Assembly (NCBI RefSeq): GCF_000231405.2 | Contig: NZ_CP007032.1 | Span: 2,666,001 to 2,730,000 of the forward strand | Length of the DNA: 64,000 bases | Source of the DNA: Desulfitobacterium metallireducens DSM 15288 | GTDB taxonomy: Bacteria; Bacillota; Desulfitobacteriia; Desulfitobacteriales; Desulfitobacteriaceae | Direction of reading: 5' to 3' | Shown: positions 8,119 through 16,893 of the stretch, piece by piece | Layout: each line of letters starts with the position of its first letter | How positions within the stretch are numbered: position 1 is the stretch's first letter | The notes under the pieces: model-generated | What the model was told of the DNA's origin: nothing | Databases searched by the model: none | The model's input: only the letters and a program-made list of their open reading frames with translations | Translations under genes and position numbers: made by a program

Positions 8119-8145
8119 TTTTGCACCCCTCAACGGAACCCGTTA
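8119..8145 (-). repeat. Right terminal inverted repeat
   Basis: 27 bp, reverse complement of 4576-4602 with one mismatch. It is bounded outside by TCTTAAAAA at 8146-8154. Confidence 0.88.
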
Positions 8146-8171
8146 TCTTAAAAAGTGACGGTTGCCATTTT
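8146..8171 (-). terminator. Proximal half of the split terminator of the diguanylate cyclase gene
   Basis: On the minus strand, AAAATGGCAACC (8171-8160) and GTCAC (8159-8155) start seven bases after the cyclase stop codon. The partner arm is now at 4551-4566. The cyclase transcript therefore probably reads into the transposon. Confidence 0.75.
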
Positions 8172-8177
8172 GACTCG

Positions 8178-8915
8178 TTATGTTTCGCAATATCCAAATT
8201 TCGAATATGCAACAACTTTATTTTTCTTTTCCTTTGCGGTATACAGTGCTTCATCGGCTTGCGTTAACAGTTCGTCCAAAGTTAAATCATCGCAGGTAGA
8301 AACAATCCCTAAACTTATTGTAACTTGTAACCCAAAATCGTACTTCTCAACCGTTTTTCTTAATCTTTCCGCAAATGTTCTAGCTCCGTTTAGATCAGTT
8401 TCAGGTAAAATTATTGCAAATTCTTCGCCACCCCAACGAGCGACAATGTCAATACTTCGCATACTTTGCTTTAAAATACAACTCAGTTTTTTAAGTATTT
8501 CATCACCCATTAAATGACCATTCGTATCGTTAACTTTTTTGAAATTATCGATATCAATAAGGATCAAAGAAAATACGGATTGCGTTCTCTTAATACGTGA
8601 TATTTCGTCGTCGAGCTTATAATTAAAATATCGTCTATTGTATAACCCTGTTAGTGCATCATTATGAGCTCCAAAATATAATTTTTTGATTAAAATCCCA
8701 CAAGTCATACTGATTAGTACTAGAATTACTCCAAAGGGTAACCATAAAATAAACTTGTTAGATATCTCCGCAAATTCGTCTAGTAAGTAGGCGATAGCAC
8801 ATAAAATAGCGCTTAGAATAGGTAAAAGGATAGGAATAAACTTTATTATCCATTTTTCGAAACGAGTAGGTTTCATAGCGATTACTGAGTGAAGATTGTA
8901 AATCAATCGGTCCAC
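8178..8915 (-). CDS. Membrane-bound diguanylate cyclase (GGDEF)
   Basis: 245 residues. Two membrane helices (about residues 27-47 and 55-75), then a complete GGDEF domain from about residue 85: DALTGLYNRRYF, DIDNFKKVND, and the active site RWGGEEF. An RSID sequence sits five residues before GGEEF, the position of the RxxD product-inhibition site, so an active, feedback-inhibited cyclase making c-di-GMP is expected. There is no separate sensory domain beyond the helices. The start is GTG at 8915; an AAGGTG site lies about eleven bases upstream, so a slightly different start is possible. The gene's terminator is interrupted by the transposon. Confidence 0.9.
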   Translation of the reverse strand: MDRLIYNLHSVIAMKPTRFEKWIIKFIPILLPILSAILCAIAYLLDEFAEISNKFILWLPFGVILVLISMTCGILIKKLYFGAHNDALTGLYNRRYFNYKLDDEISRIKRTQSVFSLILIDIDNFKKVNDTNGHLMGDEILKKLSCILKQSMRSIDIVARWGGEEFAIILPETDLNGARTFAERLRKTVEKYDFGLQVTISLGIVSTCDDLTLDELLTQADEALYTAKEKKNKVVAYSKFGYCET

Positions 8916-8988
8916 AACGAATCCATCACCTTTTTAGCTTAATTCCTTCATTTTTAAGTAGATTTATACTTACAATTATATACTATTT

Positions 8989-9006
8989 TTAGGACTTTAG
9001 TCCTAA
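8989..9006. repeat. Short perfect palindrome upstream of the cyclase gene
   Basis: TTAGGACT (8989-8996) and AGTCCTAA (8999-9006) separated by two bases, with T-runs on both sides. It could be a regulator site or a small terminator. Confidence 0.45.
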
Positions 9007-9044
9007 CTTTTTACTAGGACCTATGATTTTTTATTTTCCTAAAT

Positions 9045-9100
9045 TAAATGACAAAACTCAGGTAAATTCTTTTGAGAATCTATCTGAGTTTTGTCATTTA
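9045..9100 (-). terminator. Long terminator hairpin after engB
   Basis: A 17-bp perfect stem (9045-9061 with 9084-9100) with an inner ATTCT/AGAAT pair. It lies 28 bases after the engB stop codon. Confidence 0.75.
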
Positions 9101-9127
9101 AACTACTTAATAAGGTTTAGTCTGGAC

Positions 9128-9766
9128 TCAGCCCTCCGTGTTATCTGACTCTCCCTGGAGAGTATCTTCTTCTGAAGGATCTTCAGCTAAAATTTCCTCA
9201 ACGGCTTGATGGAGTTCCTCCACTCCGGTTCCAGTCTCTGCCGAATAGGGCAGGATAAAGTGCCAATCAGGAAGTTCAAGGGCCTCAGCAATAACTTTCA
9301 AATATTTAGCCCATTGCCCCCGCGCAATCTTATCCGCCTTTGTCGCGACAACAAGAACCGGAATCCCCCGAATCCGTAAAAAACCGTGCATTTCCTGATC
9401 TTCCAAACTCGGTTTATGGCGGATATCAACGATTTGAATAACTGCCCGTAGATTCTCCCGTGTAGAAAAATAATCCTCCATCATTTTTCCCCACTGGGAA
9501 TGCACATCTTTCGAAACTTTAGCGTAGCCATACCCCGGAAGATCCACAAAATAAAACGCATCATTGATATGATAAAAATTTAGCATACGTGTTTTTCCAG
9601 GTGTGTTTCCCGTACGGGCGAGATTTTTGCGATTAATAAATTTGTTAATCAGGGAGGACTTACCTACATTGGAACGCCCGGCCAGTGCGATTTCCGGCTC
9701 GCTATGCTCCGGATATTGATTGCGGTTGACCGCTGAAGTGGTATATTCGGCTTTATGAATAATCAT
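9128..9766 (-). CDS. engB: Ribosome biogenesis GTP-binding protein YihA/YsxC/EngB
   Basis: 212 residues from the ATG at 9766, which has GAGGAG six bases upstream; an in-frame ATG at 9787 has no site. All GTPase boxes are present: G1 GRSNVGKSSLI, G2 TPGKT, G3 DLPGYGYA, G4 TKAD and a G5-like YSAETG. The family is an essential 50S subunit assembly GTPase. The C-terminus is extended by an acidic tail. It closes the protease cluster lonB-lonA-engB, the order seen in Bacillus, but here a 660 bp gap filled with structured repeats separates it from lonA. Confidence 0.96.
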   Translation of the reverse strand: MIIHKAEYTTSAVNRNQYPEHSEPEIALAGRSNVGKSSLINKFINRKNLARTGNTPGKTRMLNFYHINDAFYFVDLPGYGYAKVSKDVHSQWGKMMEDYFSTRENLRAVIQIVDIRHKPSLEDQEMHGFLRIRGIPVLVVATKADKIARGQWAKYLKVIAEALELPDWHFILPYSAETGTGVEELHQAVEEILAEDPSEEDTLQGESDNTEG

Positions 9767-9845
9767 CTTAATCTCCTCTGGAAGCATGTATAGCTTCCAT
9801 TACTTATACTGAAAAATTATACTTATTCTGAAAAATTAAGGTCAT

Positions 9846-10024
9846 GTAGCTTTTCCCGCATCCATTCACTCAGCGCTCCAGGGCTAGCATACTTGCTTCT
9901 GTAGCAACTTCGCCAAACCTCTGAGTACTACCTGAAGTAAACCAAGTGGCTACGCTACGCTACAGAAGCATCGTACGCTACAGCGCCCCTCCGCGAAATC
10001 GTTCATTCCTGCGGGAAAAGCTAC
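9846..10024. repeat. Structured repeat family A, copy 1 (179 bp)
   Basis: Ends are a 15-bp perfect inverted repeat, GTAGCTTTTCCCGCA (9846-9860) and its complement (10010-10024). A second long-range helix, GCTTCTGTAGC (9895-9905) with GCTACAGAAGC (9959-9969), lies inside. Copy 2 is at 47088-47317 in opposite orientation. Between the copies, two bases of the end helix differ on both arms in a compensating way. No open reading frame is credible here. Confidence 0.8.
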
Positions 10025-10132
10025 GCTGTCCGGTCTTCATGGATCCTTAATAATTCTTTGATGGATAACACCTATTAACATGAATTCAGGGAACACAGGC
10101 AGGCACCTACGTCCTCACTCTTGAGGAGGCGA

Positions 10133-10365
10133 GGCAGACGCACGCTGAGTGCGATTGCCAATGCCTGACCCAAAAGCAACCCCAACGACACTGCTGTCAA
10201 AATGCTTGCAAGTACTATTTTAAAATGCTCTGAATGCTCCTTCGCGTTTTCCTGACAACTGCATCAGGCGCCGCTTTGGCCAAAGGGAGTGTCTTAAAGC
10301 GAGCAGCTAACTGAACTTTAGTTCAGTCTGCCAGCGCCACAAGCGACCGTGGCCAAAGCGACGCC
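10133..10365. repeat. Structured repeat family B, copy 1 (short form)
   Basis: The core is 10267-10365: GGCGCCGCTTTGGCC (10267-10281) pairs with GGCCAAAGCGACGCC (10351-10365), and ACTGAACT pairs with AGTTCAGT at the apex (10310-10327). A 5' module at 10133-10171 contains a small hairpin and GTGCGATTGCCAATGCC, shared with copy 3. Unpaired CTTAAAGCGA and GCGCCACAAGC are kept in all copies. It fills much of the lonA-engB gap. The remainder of 9787-10426 holds nothing I recognise. Confidence 0.82.
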
Positions 10366-10425
10366 GTTGCCCTGCTCAAGCAAGAACCCTAGACATACCT
10401 ATAACGCAAAACTCACGCCCTCGTT

Positions 10426-12837
10426 TCAGGAGACTGGCCGTTCCTCAGCTTGAGGAACCGCAATCTCTCCTTGTCCCAAGATGGAAGGGAACATCGTAGT
10501 GTCTAAATACTTTTCCGACTCAGCCACAGGTAATAAAGCAAGGTTGATCACTTCTTCAATTCGACTCACAAAGTGAAACTCCAAGTCTTTCTGTACGGTT
10601 TCCGGAATTTCTTCTAGATCTTTGCGATTTTCCTCCGGTAGAAGGATGACTTTGATTCCTGCCCGATGAGCTGCCAGGACTTTTTCCTTCACCCCGCCAA
10701 TCGGTAAAACATTCCCGCGCAACGTTATTTCTCCCGTCATCGCCAGATCAGAGCGAACGGCACGTTTCGATAGCGCAGAAGCCATTGCCGTAACCATCGT
10801 AACCCCAGCTGAAGGCCCATCTTTTGGGATCGCGCCTTCTGGAACGTGAATATGTAAATCCACTTTTTCATAGAAATCCTCAGGAATTCCCAGTTGCTTC
10901 ACATGAGCTCTGACAAAGGTTAAGCCTGCATACGCGGATTCCTTCATCACATCTCCGAGTTTCCCTGTTAACGTCAAATGACCTTTACCTGGAACCGGAG
11001 TCACTTCAATGGTTAAGATGTCTCCACCCACTGTCGTATAAGCAAGTCCAGTTACAGCCCCGATCTCTGGCGCTGGCGCAGCAATCTGAAAATGGAAACG
11101 AGGGGCACCGAGCAGATCTTCCAAATCCATCTCAATCAGCGGATGGGGTTCCCATTCCTTTTTCACCCAACGCATAGCTACTTTCCGACACAGGTTAGCG
11201 ATTTCCCGTTCTAAATTTCGAACACCGGATTCTCGTGTATATCCTTGGACCAGTTTAAGGAGGACCTCATCTGGAACGGTTAAGATTTTCTCCTTTAGTC
11301 CATGAATTTTCAGTTCCTTCGGCAATAAATACTTCCGCGCAATATTCACTTTCTCGTCTTCGGTATACCCGCTCAGCGAAATCACTTCCATCCGATCCAA
11401 AAGCGGACGGGGAATTGTACTAAGCGTATTGGCTGTCAGAATAAACAAGGTTTGGGAAAGATCAAAAGGTACCTCTAAGTAATGATCCGCAAAACTATTA
11501 TTTTGTTCTGGATCCAAAACCTCAAGTAAAGCTGAAGCGGGGTCTCCCCGATAATCGGAAGCCATCTTATCAATCTCATCTAAAAGAAAAATGGGATTGC
11601 GTGTGCCTGCCGTGCGCATTCCCTGGAGAATTCGTCCCGGCAAGGCTCCGATATATGTTCGCCGGTGACCCCGAATCTCTGCTTCATCCCGAACTCCCCC
11701 TAGGGACATCCGGACAAATTTACGATCCAGCGCCCGAGACACGGATTTGGCCAGAGAGGTTTTTCCTACACCTGGCGGCCCCACGAAGCAGAGAATAGGG
11801 CTCTTCATTTTGGGAGTAAGTTTCCGAATAGCCAAAAATTCAAGAATCCGCTCTTTGACTTTTTCTAGGCCGTAATGATCCTCATTTAAAATTTTCTCAG
11901 CACGGTTGATATCCGTCTTATCCCGACTTACTTTACTCCACGGCAAAGCCAAAATCCAGTCCAAATAGGTTCGGACGACGGTGCCCTCCGCTGAGGATTG
12001 AGCCATTTTTTCTAAGCGTTCCGTTTCCTTTAACGCTTTGTCTTCAACCTCTGCGGGCAACTTCGCTTGGGAAATCTTTTCGCGATACTCATCCGCCTCC
12101 ACTTGTCGCTCATCCTTATCACCCAACTCTTTCTGAATGGCCTTCATCTGCTCGCGCAAATAATATTCCTTTTGGGCTTTTTCCATTTGCTTGCGAACAC
12201 GTAAACCAATCCGACGTTCCAGTTCGAGAATTTCGATTTCCCGCATGATAATTTCCGTCAAGCGTTCTAACCGTTCCGCAACCCCAAGAGATTCTAAGAT
12301 GGACTGTTTATCACCAATCTTAAGATTCAGATGCGAAGCAATAATATCCGCGAGTCTTCCGGGTTCCTCTATTCCAAGGATAGTCCCTAACGTGTCCTGA
12401 GGTACCTTTTTACTCAGCTTGGCATACTCCTCAAACTGATGAATCACACCATGAGTTAGAGCTTCAATCTCTGAAGTCACCGAGATTATGTCATCTTCAA
12501 CATCCTCAACTCGAACTTTAAAGTAAGGCTCTTCAGCGATAAACTCAGTAATCCGCCCCCGATTAAGTCCTTCAACCAAGACACGCATCGTACCACCGGG
12601 AAGTTTGAGAAGTTGCTTAATTTCGGCCACCGTACCTACGGTAAAAATATCCTCAGCCATAGGAGAATCGATTTCAGTTTCCTTTTGAGCGGAAAGGAGA
12701 ATCCTCCGATCCTCAAGCATCGCCTGTTCAACCGCGGCCATCGAACGCTCACGACCGACATCCAAATGAATAACCATATATGGAAAAACTAAAATTCCGC
12801 GTAACGGAAGTAACGGTAATTCTCTCTCTTTACTCAT
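10426..12837 (-). CDS. lonA: ATP-dependent protease Lon (LonA)
   Basis: 803 residues, full LonA length. N-terminal substrate-recognition domain (residues about 1-200), coiled-coil linker, AAA+ module with Walker [14 protein letters not shown] and Walker [10 protein letters not shown], then a protease domain with the catalytic serine in [11 protein letters not shown] and the lysine in [14 protein letters not shown]. It degrades misfolded and regulatory proteins in the cytoplasm. Start ATG at 12837 behind GGGGAGG. It follows lonB on the same strand by about 90 bp with a hairpin between. No CIRCE- or CtsR-type site was recognised upstream. Confidence 0.97.
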   Translation of the reverse strand: MSKERELPLLPLRGILVFPYMVIHLDVGRERSMAAVEQAMLEDRRILLSAQKETEIDSPMAEDIFTVGTVAEIKQLLKLPGGTMRVLVEGLNRGRITEFIAEEPYFKVRVEDVEDDIISVTSEIEALTHGVIHQFEEYAKLSKKVPQDTLGTILGIEEPGRLADIIASHLNLKIGDKQSILESLGVAERLERLTEIIMREIEILELERRIGLRVRKQMEKAQKEYYLREQMKAIQKELGDKDERQVEADEYREKISQAKLPAEVEDKALKETERLEKMAQSSAEGTVVRTYLDWILALPWSKVSRDKTDINRAEKILNEDHYGLEKVKERILEFLAIRKLTPKMKSPILCFVGPPGVGKTSLAKSVSRALDRKFVRMSLGGVRDEAEIRGHRRTYIGALPGRILQGMRTAGTRNPIFLLDEIDKMASDYRGDPASALLEVLDPEQNNSFADHYLEVPFDLSQTLFILTANTLSTIPRPLLDRMEVISLSGYTEDEKVNIARKYLLPKELKIHGLKEKILTVPDEVLLKLVQGYTRESGVRNLEREIANLCRKVAMRWVKKEWEPHPLIEMDLEDLLGAPRFHFQIAAPAPEIGAVTGLAYTTVGGDILTIEVTPVPGKGHLTLTGKLGDVMKESAYAGLTFVRAHVKQLGIPEDFYEKVDLHIHVPEGAIPKDGPSAGVTMVTAMASALSKRAVRSDLAMTGEITLRGNVLPIGGVKEKVLAAHRAGIKVILLPEENRKDLEEIPETVQKDLEFHFVSRIEEVINLALLPVAESEKYLDTTMFPSILGQGEIAVPQAEERPVS

Positions 12838-12875
12838 CTAATACCTCCCCTGGATTTAGCCTTAAACTTGGATAT

Positions 12876-12914
12876 AGAGAAAGCACACTAAACTTAAATT
12901 AGTGTGCCATTCTC
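12876..12914 (-). terminator. Hairpin between lonB and lonA
   Basis: GCACACTAA (12883-12891) and TTAGTGTGC (12899-12907), extended by AGAGA/TCTCT outside. The following T-run is weak, so it may attenuate rather than fully terminate lonB transcription. Confidence 0.55.
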
Positions 12915-12928
12915 TTTATTGAACTATT

Positions 12929-14659
12929 CTAACATGATTGCCCCCGCTCAGGCAAATTGACAGGCGGAATAGGATTGATCTCTAAACGAGCCAAAACTTC
13001 CTCCAATGGGGGCTGGATCTCGAGATTGCTTTTACCCGGTTCCGATAAAAAGGCCGCTTTTAATACTTCAGCTAAACTTTCCACAGGAATAACCTGAAAA
13101 CCATCGGCCAACGCTCGAAAACGTTCTTGCCAATTCTCTTTGGGAATAAATGCTCTTCGGCACCCTGCTTGATGGGCTGCTTCAAGCTTAGCCACAATTC
13201 CACCGACGGGTTTCACAGCTCCTCGAATAGAGAGCTCCCCCGTCATCGCTAGATAATTATCGACCCGTTGCTTACGAACCGCCGAAACAACAGCCGTCGC
13301 AATCGCCACTCCAGCTGAAGGACCATCTAAGGGGACTCCACCTGGAAAGTTAACATGGATATCATAGTTACGAAAATCAATGCTCAACTGCCGACGGAGC
13401 ACGGTCAGAACATTTTCCACAGAACTCCGGGCCATACTCTTACGCCTAATCTTTTTCGTTGAACTTCCTTGTTCCTCTTCTTCAACGATTCCCGTTACCA
13501 GTAAAGCTCCGGTTCCAGCTGACACCGGTTGAGCCGTAACTTCCAATTCTAAGAGCATCCCCATATTCGGTCCATAAACTGCTAAACCATTCACGACTCC
13601 GATTTCAGCTTCAGTCGGGACCTTCCGTTCCGGACGAGGGGCATATTGTCCGGAATTAACCACCCACTCGATCGTTGCTGCAGTAATCTCGAAGAGCTTA
13701 TCCGCTTGGGCCACCCCTGCCGCAAGCTGGACAATATTCACAGCTTCTCGGCCATTGGTCGCATAATGCTTCGCCACCTCGACTGCACCCTCAGTCATCG
13801 GGATCTCCATTTTGGCTGCGGCTCCCCGAGCAATTGCCCCAATTTCATCGGGGAGCAAAACTCGAAAATAAATCTCCATACACCGGGAACGAATTGCGGG
13901 TGGAATTTCTTCTGGACTCCGCGTCGTGGCTCCCACTAAACGAAAATCTGCGGGTAAACCGTTCTGGAAGATGTCGTGGATATGGGCTGGAATATTCGTA
14001 TCTTCAGAGCTATAATACGCACTCTCCAAAATCACCTTTCGGTCCTCCAACACCTTTAGCAGCTTATTGATCTGAATGGGGTGAAGTTCTCCAATCTCAT
14101 CGATAAAAAGAACTCCGCCATGGGCTTTCGTCACTGCTCCTGCTTTAGGCTGAGGAATTCCTGCCATACCCATGGCCCCTGCTCCCTGGTAAATCGGATC
14201 ATGAACCGAGCCTATTAAAGGATCAGCAATCCCTCGTTCATCAAAGCGAGCCGTCGCACCATCAATTTCGATGAACTTGGAAAACTCTTTAAACGGGGAA
14301 AGCGGGTTTTTCTTCGCCTCTTCTAAAACCAGCCTTGCCGCCGCCGTTTTACCGATTCCAGGTGGGCCATAAATCAGGACATGCTGAGGATTGGGACCGC
14401 ACAAGGCCGCTTGCAGAGCCTTAATCCCCTCTTTTTGCCCCACAATATCTATGAAATGTTGGGGGCGAGTTTTCTCCGCGAGGGGGGTGCTCAACTGAAT
14501 CTTACGCATCTTTTCGAGCTTCTCTAACTCCTTGCGTGATTCTTTTTCCACCGAAACCTTATTACCCTGTTGTGCTTTAAGCATTCCCCAAAAATACATG
14601 CCGATAACAACCGCAAAAATGAGTTGTACGATCATCACAACTCCACTTAATCCACTCAT
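12929..14659 (-). CDS. lonB: Sporulation-type ATP-dependent protease LonB
   Basis: 576 residues. One N-terminal membrane helix (about residues 5-25), AAA+ domain with GPPGIGKTAAARLV and GGVLFIDEIGEL, and a Lon protease domain with the catalytic serine in LDGPSAGVAIATA and a lysine near GGIVAKLEAAHQAG. It lacks the long LonA N-domain, which is typical of LonB, a membrane-linked, forespore-associated protease in Bacillus. In spore formers lonB normally sits directly downstream of clpX. Here the trp operon on the other strand lies between them, so lonB needs its own promoter in the 14.66-14.79 kb gap. Confidence 0.95.
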   Translation of the reverse strand: MSGLSGVVMIVQLIFAVVIGMYFWGMLKAQQGNKVSVEKESRKELEKLEKMRKIQLSTPLAEKTRPQHFIDIVGQKEGIKALQAALCGPNPQHVLIYGPPGIGKTAAARLVLEEAKKNPLSPFKEFSKFIEIDGATARFDERGIADPLIGSVHDPIYQGAGAMGMAGIPQPKAGAVTKAHGGVLFIDEIGELHPIQINKLLKVLEDRKVILESAYYSSEDTNIPAHIHDIFQNGLPADFRLVGATTRSPEEIPPAIRSRCMEIYFRVLLPDEIGAIARGAAAKMEIPMTEGAVEVAKHYATNGREAVNIVQLAAGVAQADKLFEITAATIEWVVNSGQYAPRPERKVPTEAEIGVVNGLAVYGPNMGMLLELEVTAQPVSAGTGALLVTGIVEEEEQGSSTKKIRRKSMARSSVENVLTVLRRQLSIDFRNYDIHVNFPGGVPLDGPSAGVAIATAVVSAVRKQRVDNYLAMTGELSIRGAVKPVGGIVAKLEAAHQAGCRRAFIPKENWQERFRALADGFQVIPVESLAEVLKAAFLSEPGKSNLEIQPPLEEVLARLEINPIPPVNLPERGQSC

Positions 14660-14790
14660 CTATCCAATCTTCCCTCCTGCAGGCAACTTCTGCTTAATTT
14701 CGCTTTTTCTAGTATTGCCCAAGAAAGGAATCCGGAAACAACTAAAATCACATAAAATAACTTGCGGAGGCAATATTTTTTAAAAAAGCT

Positions 14791-14819
14791 TTGACATAGA
14801 TTACCAATCCGCATATAAT
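14791..14819 (+). promoter_or_regulatory. Sigma-A promoter of the trp operon
   Basis: TTGACA at 14791-14796 and TATAAT at 14814-14819 with a 17-base spacer, both perfect consensus, just upstream of the T-box leader. Confidence 0.88.
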
Positions 14820-14835
14820 GTGTTTAATATAAATC

Positions 14836-15110
14836 GCGAAAGCCAATGATGAGAAAGAGTACACCTTAAAGCAATGTCCTAGAGAGTCAGTGTTGGTGGG
14901 AACTGATACAGAACTTGAGGTGGAATGGGTCTCTGAGGCGCGATCCGAAAGGCGTCAAGCTAAGTAGATGAGCCGGGGGTTTCCCGTTACAGAAACACGG
15001 ATATCGAGAGCACATTTTTAATTCTCTCCGCATCCGATTGAAGTAAAATTAAGGTGGCACCACGGAAGTTAAACTTTCTGTCCTTTGCGGGATGGAAGGT
15101 TTTTTTATTT
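14836..15110 (+). promoter_or_regulatory. T-box riboswitch of the trp operon (first unit)
   Basis: A complete T-box leader: an AGAGAG bulge motif (about 14881), GTTGGTG, a specifier region around GAATGGGTCTC that offers a TGG (Trp) codon, then the T-box AAGGTGGCACCACGG (15051-15065), followed by a terminator stem and T-run (15073-15108). Uncharged tRNA-Trp is expected to stabilise the antiterminator and allow transcription. The specifier is assigned from gene context plus the visible TGG. Confidence 0.88.
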
Positions 15111-15310
15111 CAAGCCTTTCACCGTGAAAGCGCCTTACTTCAGAGAGAGAAGAAAATCAGGGTTCTCCGTATCTGGTAGAGGTACTTAGATTAAGTCTAG
15201 GGTCAATCTATTGAACGTTTAAAACGACTTAGACTGAGATCAAAGTATGAATAAGGTGGCACCACAGAAGCTTTCTGTCCTTTTTAGGATAGAGAGCTTT
15301 TTTTATTTTC
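15111..15310 (+). promoter_or_regulatory. Second, tandem T-box module
   Basis: A second T-box sequence AAGGTGGCACCAC (15253-15265) is followed by its own terminator (AAGCTTTCTGTCC, GGATAGAGAGCTT, T7; 15268-15308). Upstream, AGAGAGAG near 15141 and an AGTCTA/TAGACT pair suggest a reduced Stem I rather than a full copy of the first unit. Two terminators in series would tighten tryptophan control. Confidence 0.75.
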
Positions 15311-15339
15311 CAATTTGCGGATGGAGGTGGCTTAATTCA

Positions 15340-16200
15340 ATGAATATCTTAGAAAAAATTCTCGTTGAGAAAAGCAAACGGCTCGATCAGCTCCAGGAGG
15401 CCGTACCGTTTTCTCGACTAGTGACGCAGTATGAAGATGCACAAACAAAGTCCAAGAAAGAAAATGACTCTAGTAAAACGGGCTTCGACAAACCGATTTT
15501 CACGCAGAATACTTTTCAAGTCATCGCTGAGATTAAACGGGCTTCCCCTAGCAAAGGGAAGATTCCCTGGGCTCTCTCCCTAGAAGACCTGCTCAAGCAA
15601 TATGAAAGCGGCGGGGCATCCTTGATTTCTGTGCTAACAGAAGAAGATTTTTTTCTCGGCAGCAACACCCTCTTTCAAACAGTCCGTCAACTCACGTTAC
15701 TCCCCCTCCTTCGCAAAGACTTTATCTTCACAAAATACCAGGTTTATGAAAGTGCTCTACTGGGTGCCAATGTCATCCTTCTCATCACTTCTATCCTCGA
15801 TCAACAAAAGCTCCATGCTTTAATCATTTTAGCCGAGCAACTGGGGCTCATCCCTCTAGTGGAATGCAGAGATGAAGAAGAAATTGCTAAGGCCCTTGCT
15901 GCCGGAGCAACTCTACTTGGCATCAATAACCGAGACTTGAGAACGTTCGAGATTAACTTAAATCGCACAGCGGAACTCAGCCAACTTATTCCTAAGGACT
16001 GTTTTCTCGTGAGCGAAAGCGGGATTCTTGAGCCTAAGGATGCTGCCCTCGTCTCCCATTTCGGAGCAGATGCCATCTTAGTTGGCGAGTCCTGCGTCCG
16101 TTCCAACCACCCTGGTGAGCATATCCGTGCTTTGCTCGAAGCGGGTCAGGAACAAAAGCTGTTGTCGTCAGCGAAAACTAAAAGGAGGGATATTTTATGA
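15340..16200 (+). CDS. trpC: Indole-3-glycerol phosphate synthase TrpC
   Basis: 286 residues from the ATG at 15340 behind GGAGGTGG. A longer in-frame reading from 15247 would run through the T-box terminator and is not used. It has the (beta-alpha)8 barrel signatures FQVIAEIKRASPSKG (catalytic lysine), SVLTEEDFF, LLRKDFIF, GINNRDL and VSESGI. It converts CdRP to indole-3-glycerol phosphate. About 30 residues between 30 and 60 are charged and look like an insertion relative to shorter homologues. First gene of trpCFDEG, overlapping trpF by 4 bp (ATGA). Confidence 0.96.
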   Translation: MNILEKILVEKSKRLDQLQEAVPFSRLVTQYEDAQTKSKKENDSSKTGFDKPIFTQNTFQVIAEIKRASPSKGKIPWALSLEDLLKQYESGGASLISVLTEEDFFLGSNTLFQTVRQLTLLPLLRKDFIFTKYQVYESALLGANVILLITSILDQQKLHALIILAEQLGLIPLVECRDEEEIAKALAAGATLLGINNRDLRTFEINLNRTAELSQLIPKDCFLVSESGILEPKDAALVSHFGADAILVGESCVRSNHPGEHIRALLEAGQEQKLLSSAKTKRRDIL

Positions 16201-16865
16201 CCCAAGTAAAAATCTGCGGAATTCGCTCCTTAGAAGAAGCCCGCTGGGCTGTTGAGGCCGGAGCCGATGCGCTGGGTTTCATCCTGATCCCCAAGAGCAA
16301 ACGCTATATTGAACCGAAAGAACTCCAATACATCATCGCCCATCTCCCCCCCTCTATTCGCAAGGTCGGGGTCTTTGCTGATGAACCTCCAGACCACGTC
16401 GCTTCAATTACCCTGCAGTGCGCTTTAGATATCATCCAGCTTCATGGACAAGAGGATGCCAAACTTTATCACAAGGTTCCTGCCGTAAAAATTAAAGCCT
16501 ATTCCTTTAGAGAAAATAATTTGCAAACGCTACATTCCGAAATTGAGCAAGGATTGATTCAAGGCATCCTCCTCGATTCCAAAATCGAAGGGCAATTTGG
16601 AGGAACTGGAGTCTCTCTTCCCTGGAGAGATTTGGATTTTCAAGCTATCCTCACGCGCATTAAGAAAACGAAGCTTCCTGTAATTCTTGCAGGAGGACTC
16701 AATCCCCAAAATATTGAGGAAGCGATTCAATTGACCCACCCCTTTGCTGTTGACGTGAGTTCGGGAGTTGAGCAAGAGGGCCGTAAAGACCGAGAGCTTA
16801 TTTTTCAGTTCATTCAAAAGGTTAAAAATTTAAAAACCAATAACCATAATAGCCCAAAACCATAA
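16197..16865 (+). CDS. trpF: Phosphoribosylanthranilate isomerase TrpF
   Basis: 222 residues with the barrel motifs of TrpF: VKICGIRSLEEA (catalytic cysteine), GFILIPKSKRYI, VGVFADEP, IIQLHGQED, the phosphate-binding AGGLNPQN and AVDVSSGVEQEGRKD (catalytic aspartate). It isomerises phosphoribosylanthranilate to CdRP for TrpC. The start overlaps the trpC stop, indicating translational coupling. It is followed by trpD after a 28 bp gap with AAGGAG. Confidence 0.96.
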   Translation: MTQVKICGIRSLEEARWAVEAGADALGFILIPKSKRYIEPKELQYIIAHLPPSIRKVGVFADEPPDHVASITLQCALDIIQLHGQEDAKLYHKVPAVKIKAYSFRENNLQTLHSEIEQGLIQGILLDSKIEGQFGGTGVSLPWRDLDFQAILTRIKKTKLPVILAGGLNPQNIEEAIQLTHPFAVDVSSGVEQEGRKDRELIFQFIQKVKNLKTNNHNSPKP

Positions 16866-16893
16866 AACGCCCAATAAGGAAAGGAGTAAACAA

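Larger units (their letters stand above)
4576..8145 (-). mobile_element. IS1-like transposon, 3570 bp, with SUKH cargo
   Basis: Both ends start TAACGGGTTCCGTT and continue as a 27-bp inverted repeat with one mismatch (4576-4602 and 8119-8145). They are flanked by the 9-bp direct repeat TCTTAAAAA (4567-4575 and 8146-8154). The genes run right to left: an RHH-like small protein, the large DDE transposase and a SUKH protein. The terminal regions are dense in AATCACA motifs. A 9-bp duplication fits the IS1 family, although the transposase is much larger than classical IS1. The element looks intact. Confidence 0.85.

Noticed and set aside
15247-15339. N-terminal extension of TrpC by 31 codons
   Set aside because: It would be translated from the T-box terminator region; a GGAGGTGG site supports the ATG at 15340.
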